In this document: piece after piece, positions 3,876 to 5,313 of the stretch
How positions within the stretch are numbered: the first letter of the stretch is position 1
How the letters are laid out: each line of letters begins with the position of its first letter
DNA from: Bacillus_BA songklensis
GTDB taxonomy: Bacteria; Bacillota; Bacilli; Bacillales; Bacillaceae_H
Length of the DNA: 5,313 nucleotides
Assembly (NCBI RefSeq): GCF_042649685.1
Contig: NZ_JBHRZT010000003.1
Span: 1 to 5,313 of the forward strand
Direction of reading: 5' to 3'
Program-made: the position numbers and the translations under genes
The notes under the pieces: generated by a model
Told to the model about the DNA's origin: nothing
Seen by the model: only the letters and a program-made list of their open reading frames with translations
The model's database searches: none

Positions 3876-4133
3876 TTATTTAGCAATATTACTTGGTCCT
3901 TTCTTACGAAAATAGTAATAAGACATTGCAAATGGAATTACAGGGAAAAGTGCTATTGCTTGAATCCAATTTTCAGCACCACTAAAATATAATGCCGTCG
4001 GTAAGAATATGATTCCACTACATAACAATGCTTTCCAAGATTTCTTCCACATACCAACTATAAATAAAACCACTGAACCTATGATAAGAATCCAAAAGAT
4101 AAGGCCAACGATACTTGTTAATAAAGTAATCAC
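3876..4133 (-). CDS. Small three-helix membrane protein, function unknown
   Basis: 85 residues, with hydrophobic helices at about 4-28, 35-52 and 56-74. Lysines 30, 31 and 34 lie between the first two and RKK (76-78) follows the last; by the positive-inside rule the N-terminus is outside, and the first loop and C-terminus are in the cytoplasm. No enzyme or transporter motif is visible and the family is not recognised. The start is GTG (4133-4131), supported by a purine-rich AAAGGGAAG site a few bases upstream. A 15-bp dyad (4182-4196) lies about 50 bp upstream and may be its operator. It is flanked by terminator-like hairpins on both sides, so it is probably a monocistronic unit. An accessory role such as immunity, stress or envelope function is possible but not shown. 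Confidence 0.72.
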   Translation of the reverse strand: MITLLTSIVGLIFWILIIGSVVLFIVGMWKKSWKALLCSGIIFLPTALYFSGAENWIQAIALFPVIPFAMSYYYFRKKGPSNIAK

Positions 4134-4181
4134 TGCGCTCTTCCCTTTCCTTTTTATCCCATTTTACCAAAAAAAGAATAA

Positions 4182-4196
4182 TGTATAATCTATACA
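4182..4196. promoter_or_regulatory. Operator-like dyad upstream of the membrane-protein gene
   Basis: TGTATA-ATC-TATACA is a perfect dyad with 6-bp arms, in the AT-rich region 49-63 bp ahead of the GTG start. It overlaps TATAAT on the plus strand and TATACAT on the minus strand, so it could sit on a promoter. Size and symmetry fit a dimeric HTH regulator. Confidence 0.4.
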
Positions 4197-4235
4197 TTTC
4201 TAGTTTACATAACCATTCTTAGAGGAAGTTACCAT

Positions 4236-4374
4236 AACAAAAACCCCTTGGCACCCAAGGGGTTTCACATCGTCCACTTTTATCGTTTATGCATCTTTTT
4301 ATACATCGTTGAGGAATCAACGTTTGAGCGCGCTCAAGCGCGCCTAAAGATGCATAAAAAATGGGGTTTTATGC
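4236..4374 (-). ncRNA. Candidate small RNA with its own promoter and terminator
   Basis: On the minus strand, TG-T-TATAAT (4389-4381) is a perfect extended -10, predicting a start near 4374. The body folds as a branched structure: AAAGATGCATAAA (4346-4358) pairs with 4286-4298, enclosing palindrome TTGAGCGCGCTCAA (4324-4337) and CGTTGA-GGAA-TCAACG (4307-4322, plus-strand spelling). The RNA then reaches an 11-bp intrinsic terminator (4241-4265) with five T, for about 138 nt in total. No open frame longer than about ten codons with a ribosome site exists. The 5' end AAAACCCC (4370-4363) can pair with the 3' arm GGGGTTTT of the terminator (4247-4240), so the ends could pair or the terminator could be regulated. 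The role is unknown; copy control, antisense action or a structured leader are options. Confidence 0.6.
4239..4265 (-). terminator. Intrinsic terminator of the candidate small RNA
   Basis: AAACCCCTTGG and CCAAGGGGTTT (4255-4265 and 4241-4251) form an 11-bp perfect stem with a 3-nt loop. On the minus strand it ends in TTTTTG, while on the plus strand it is followed by CACATC. The minus orientation is therefore clear. Confidence 0.8.
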
Positions 4375-4380
4375 AATGAA

Positions 4381-4389
4381 ATTATAACA
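4381..4389 (-). promoter_or_regulatory. Extended -10 promoter of the candidate small RNA
   Basis: Read on the minus strand this is TGTTATAAT: consensus TG, one spacer base, and a perfect TATAAT. The -35 region is A-rich without TTGACA, as allowed for extended -10 promoters. It points toward the branched structure and terminator at 4239-4358. Confidence 0.6.
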
Positions 4390-4480
4390 TGTCCTCTTTT
4401 GTTTTTTTACAGACTATTTTCGAATAAACCTTGATTTTATGCGGAGTTTAATCTATTTGTTCACTTATTCGTCATCTTAC

Positions 4481-4542
4481 CACCTGTTCATCTAAAGGAT
4501 TTTAGCATAATAAACAGAAATAAGAGTTTAGATGAACAGGTG
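4481..4542. promoter_or_regulatory. 16-bp-arm inverted repeat upstream of the broken HTH gene
   Basis: CACCTGTTCATCTAAA (4481-4496) is the exact reverse complement of 4527-4542, with a 30-bp AT-rich spacer. The arms contain ATCTAAA/TTTAGAT and TGTTCA, the same words as the TGTTYAGAT boxes at 719-889. It ends 25 bases before the presumed start of the HTH pseudogene. The likely role is a binding site for that regulator or for the DUF3967 protein. Confidence 0.6.
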
Positions 4543-4566
4543 AATCGGTGGTGAATGGATGAATAA

Positions 4567-4802
4567 ATGAAAAATACATAAGAGTCTCAGCAGTCGCTAA
4601 ACAGATTAACGAACAGATTAACGTGAACCCTAACACCTTGCGACGTTAGTTACTTCAGTAGGATGAATTTCTAACTACGAGAAAAGACACGAAAATAAAG
4701 TATGTCCACGTAGACAGTATAAAGACCTTAGAACTCATTAAGGGTTACTATGCAAATTTCAACTTAGAAGGTGAAAACAAAGGAGTGAATTTTTATGGAT
4801 AA
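4567..4802 (+). pseudogene. Decayed MerR-like HTH regulator gene
   Basis: The frame starting with GTC at 4584 reads VSAVAKQINEQINVNPNTLRR, then TAG (4647), LLQ, TAG (4659), then DEFLTTRKDTKIKYVHVDSI and on to a TAA at 4800-4802. The order HTH, TLRRW-like position, then K-Y-x-x-x-D-x-I matches the N-terminal domain of MerR/DUF3967-type plasmid proteins (compare SAEEIAKQVKVSAMTIKR at 134-718). Four lesions are visible: two amber stops, the first where this domain normally has Trp (TGG to TAG is one change); a 12-bp tandem duplication (4600-4623) adding NEQI in the HTH; and loss of one base in the A-run after ATG 4567, which puts the start out of frame (restoring it gives MKKYIRVSAVAKQ). Intact length would be about 78 residues. 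Its 3' end overlaps the next gene by 8 bases, a sign of former translational coupling. Confidence 0.68.
4600..4623 (+). repeat. Perfect 12-bp tandem duplication
   Basis: AACAGATTAACG occurs twice back to back inside the HTH pseudogene. Removing one copy gives VAKQINVNPNTLRR, the expected helix-turn-helix length. The duplication is therefore a mutation rather than a functional repeat. Confidence 0.75.
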
Positions 4803-5274
4803 ACATGAATTGTTCAAAGATGTTATTGCTAAGTTTAATAATTGTAACTGGAAGATAGTTTTTGATGCTACACAGTGGCAAGCTAAGATTGTTAATGACA
4901 AAGGGGAAGAAATTGATTTAAAATCATTGAATTTTATCCTTGCGAAGTTAGGGGATTACGCTCAACGTATGAACGAGGAGCATTACGGGGAGAAACGTAA
5001 AGAACCACTTGATGAATTTACTAAGAGACGTTTAGGATTAAAAGATTACACATTACTCTGGGATGAAGTACTTGTTAATACCAGATATGTATTTGAAGCT
5101 TATCATGATAGCAACGGTATATTTACGATAGATAATTATTCTATATCTCTTGAAAACAATTTAAAATATTATGATTCAGGATTTAAAGCACACTTAACAG
5201 AATTCGATGTAGAAAAATTATTGGAACCTTTACAGAATTTTGTATCTCTACACAGTAAGACATCTGAAAAATAG
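4795..5274 (+). CDS. Unrecognised 159-residue cytoplasmic protein
   Basis: An intact gene with an excellent ribosome site AAAGGAGTG (4779-4787) about 7 nt before ATG. The protein is highly charged, has no signal peptide or membrane helix, and has a single Cys (17). An N-terminal helix leads into NWKIVFDATQWQAKIVNDKG (18-37), likely a beta pair. A basic-acidic helical middle follows (50-82, with EEHYGEKRKE), then an aromatic-rich segment (85-128) and a C-terminal helix (138-153, DVEKLLEPLQNFV). The family is not recognised and no catalytic motif stands out. It starts within the last codons of the decayed HTH gene (ATGGATAA overlap), so the pair was probably an operon with coupled translation in which the HTH protein controlled both. 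It may be a partner or effector of that regulator. It is clearly a real gene by its ribosome site and codon use; the function is unknown. Confidence 0.78.
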   Translation: MDKHELFKDVIAKFNNCNWKIVFDATQWQAKIVNDKGEEIDLKSLNFILAKLGDYAQRMNEEHYGEKRKEPLDEFTKRRLGLKDYTLLWDEVLVNTRYVFEAYHDSNGIFTIDNYSISLENNLKYYDSGFKAHLTEFDVEKLLEPLQNFVSLHSKTSEK

Positions 5275-5313
5275 GGATAGTACCAGTGTAGCTGACACTA
5301 ACCGCAAAACAAA

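Noticed and set aside
4567..4802. Amber readthrough or recoding to express the HTH protein
   Set aside because: The frameshifted start and the 12-bp duplication in the HTH indicate decay; two TAG codons alone would not need recoding.

Overview
The window looks like a small, mobilisation-free plasmid of the Bacillus cereus/thuringiensis group, possibly the whole replicon. The basis is AT-rich Firmicute DNA with strong GGAGG-type ribosome sites, a RepL-like winged-helix replication initiator, a DUF3967-type HTH/coiled-coil protein typical of Bacillus plasmids, and a length that matches neither a round cut nor a chromosomal operon. The bacterial group and plasmid status are inferred from protein character; circularity is untested. 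No relaxase, transposase, resistance or toxin gene is visible. Genes cover only about 43% of the DNA.

Layout. 51-718: a DUF3967-family DNA-binding protein on the minus strand with a possible terminator. 719-890: its control region, carrying repeated TGTTYAGAT boxes. 917-2200: about 1.3 kb without a credible gene but dense in DNA/RNA structure: a 115-nt foldback (917-1031), a G-starved C/T tract (1104-1335), an almost fully paired three-way-junction element (1336-1513), 12-bp-phased AT-rich repeats (1543-1642), an AT-rich inverted repeat (1700-1765), a GC-rich folded module (1815-2083, about 59% GC) and a 24-bp-arm palindrome (2151-2200). This is the best place for the origins. 2206-2903: the rep gene (minus) with a T22-tailed terminator and a leader hairpin that can hide its ribosome site.

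3195-3506: a histidine-rich small protein on the plus strand with its own terminator. 3647-3845: a second structured stretch with two possible plus-strand terminators. 3876-4133: a small three-helix membrane protein (minus). 4236-4374: a candidate small RNA on the minus strand, with an extended -10 promoter, a branched body and an intrinsic terminator. 4481-4542: a 16-bp-arm inverted repeat in front of a decayed HTH regulator gene (4567-4802). That pseudogene overlaps the start of an intact unrecognised 159-residue gene (4795-5274).

How it fits together: Rep plus the 917-2200 region would be the replication module. The DUF3967 protein probably acts at the TGTTYAGAT boxes, and similar half-sites at 4481-4542 suggest that the second, now broken, HTH gene belonged to a related control circuit. 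The most unusual theme is the outer-stem-plus-two-hairpins architecture, seen four times in unrelated sequences (1336-1513, 1999-2083, 3647-3718, 4286-4358). It fits a replicon that passes through single-stranded DNA or carries several structured RNAs.
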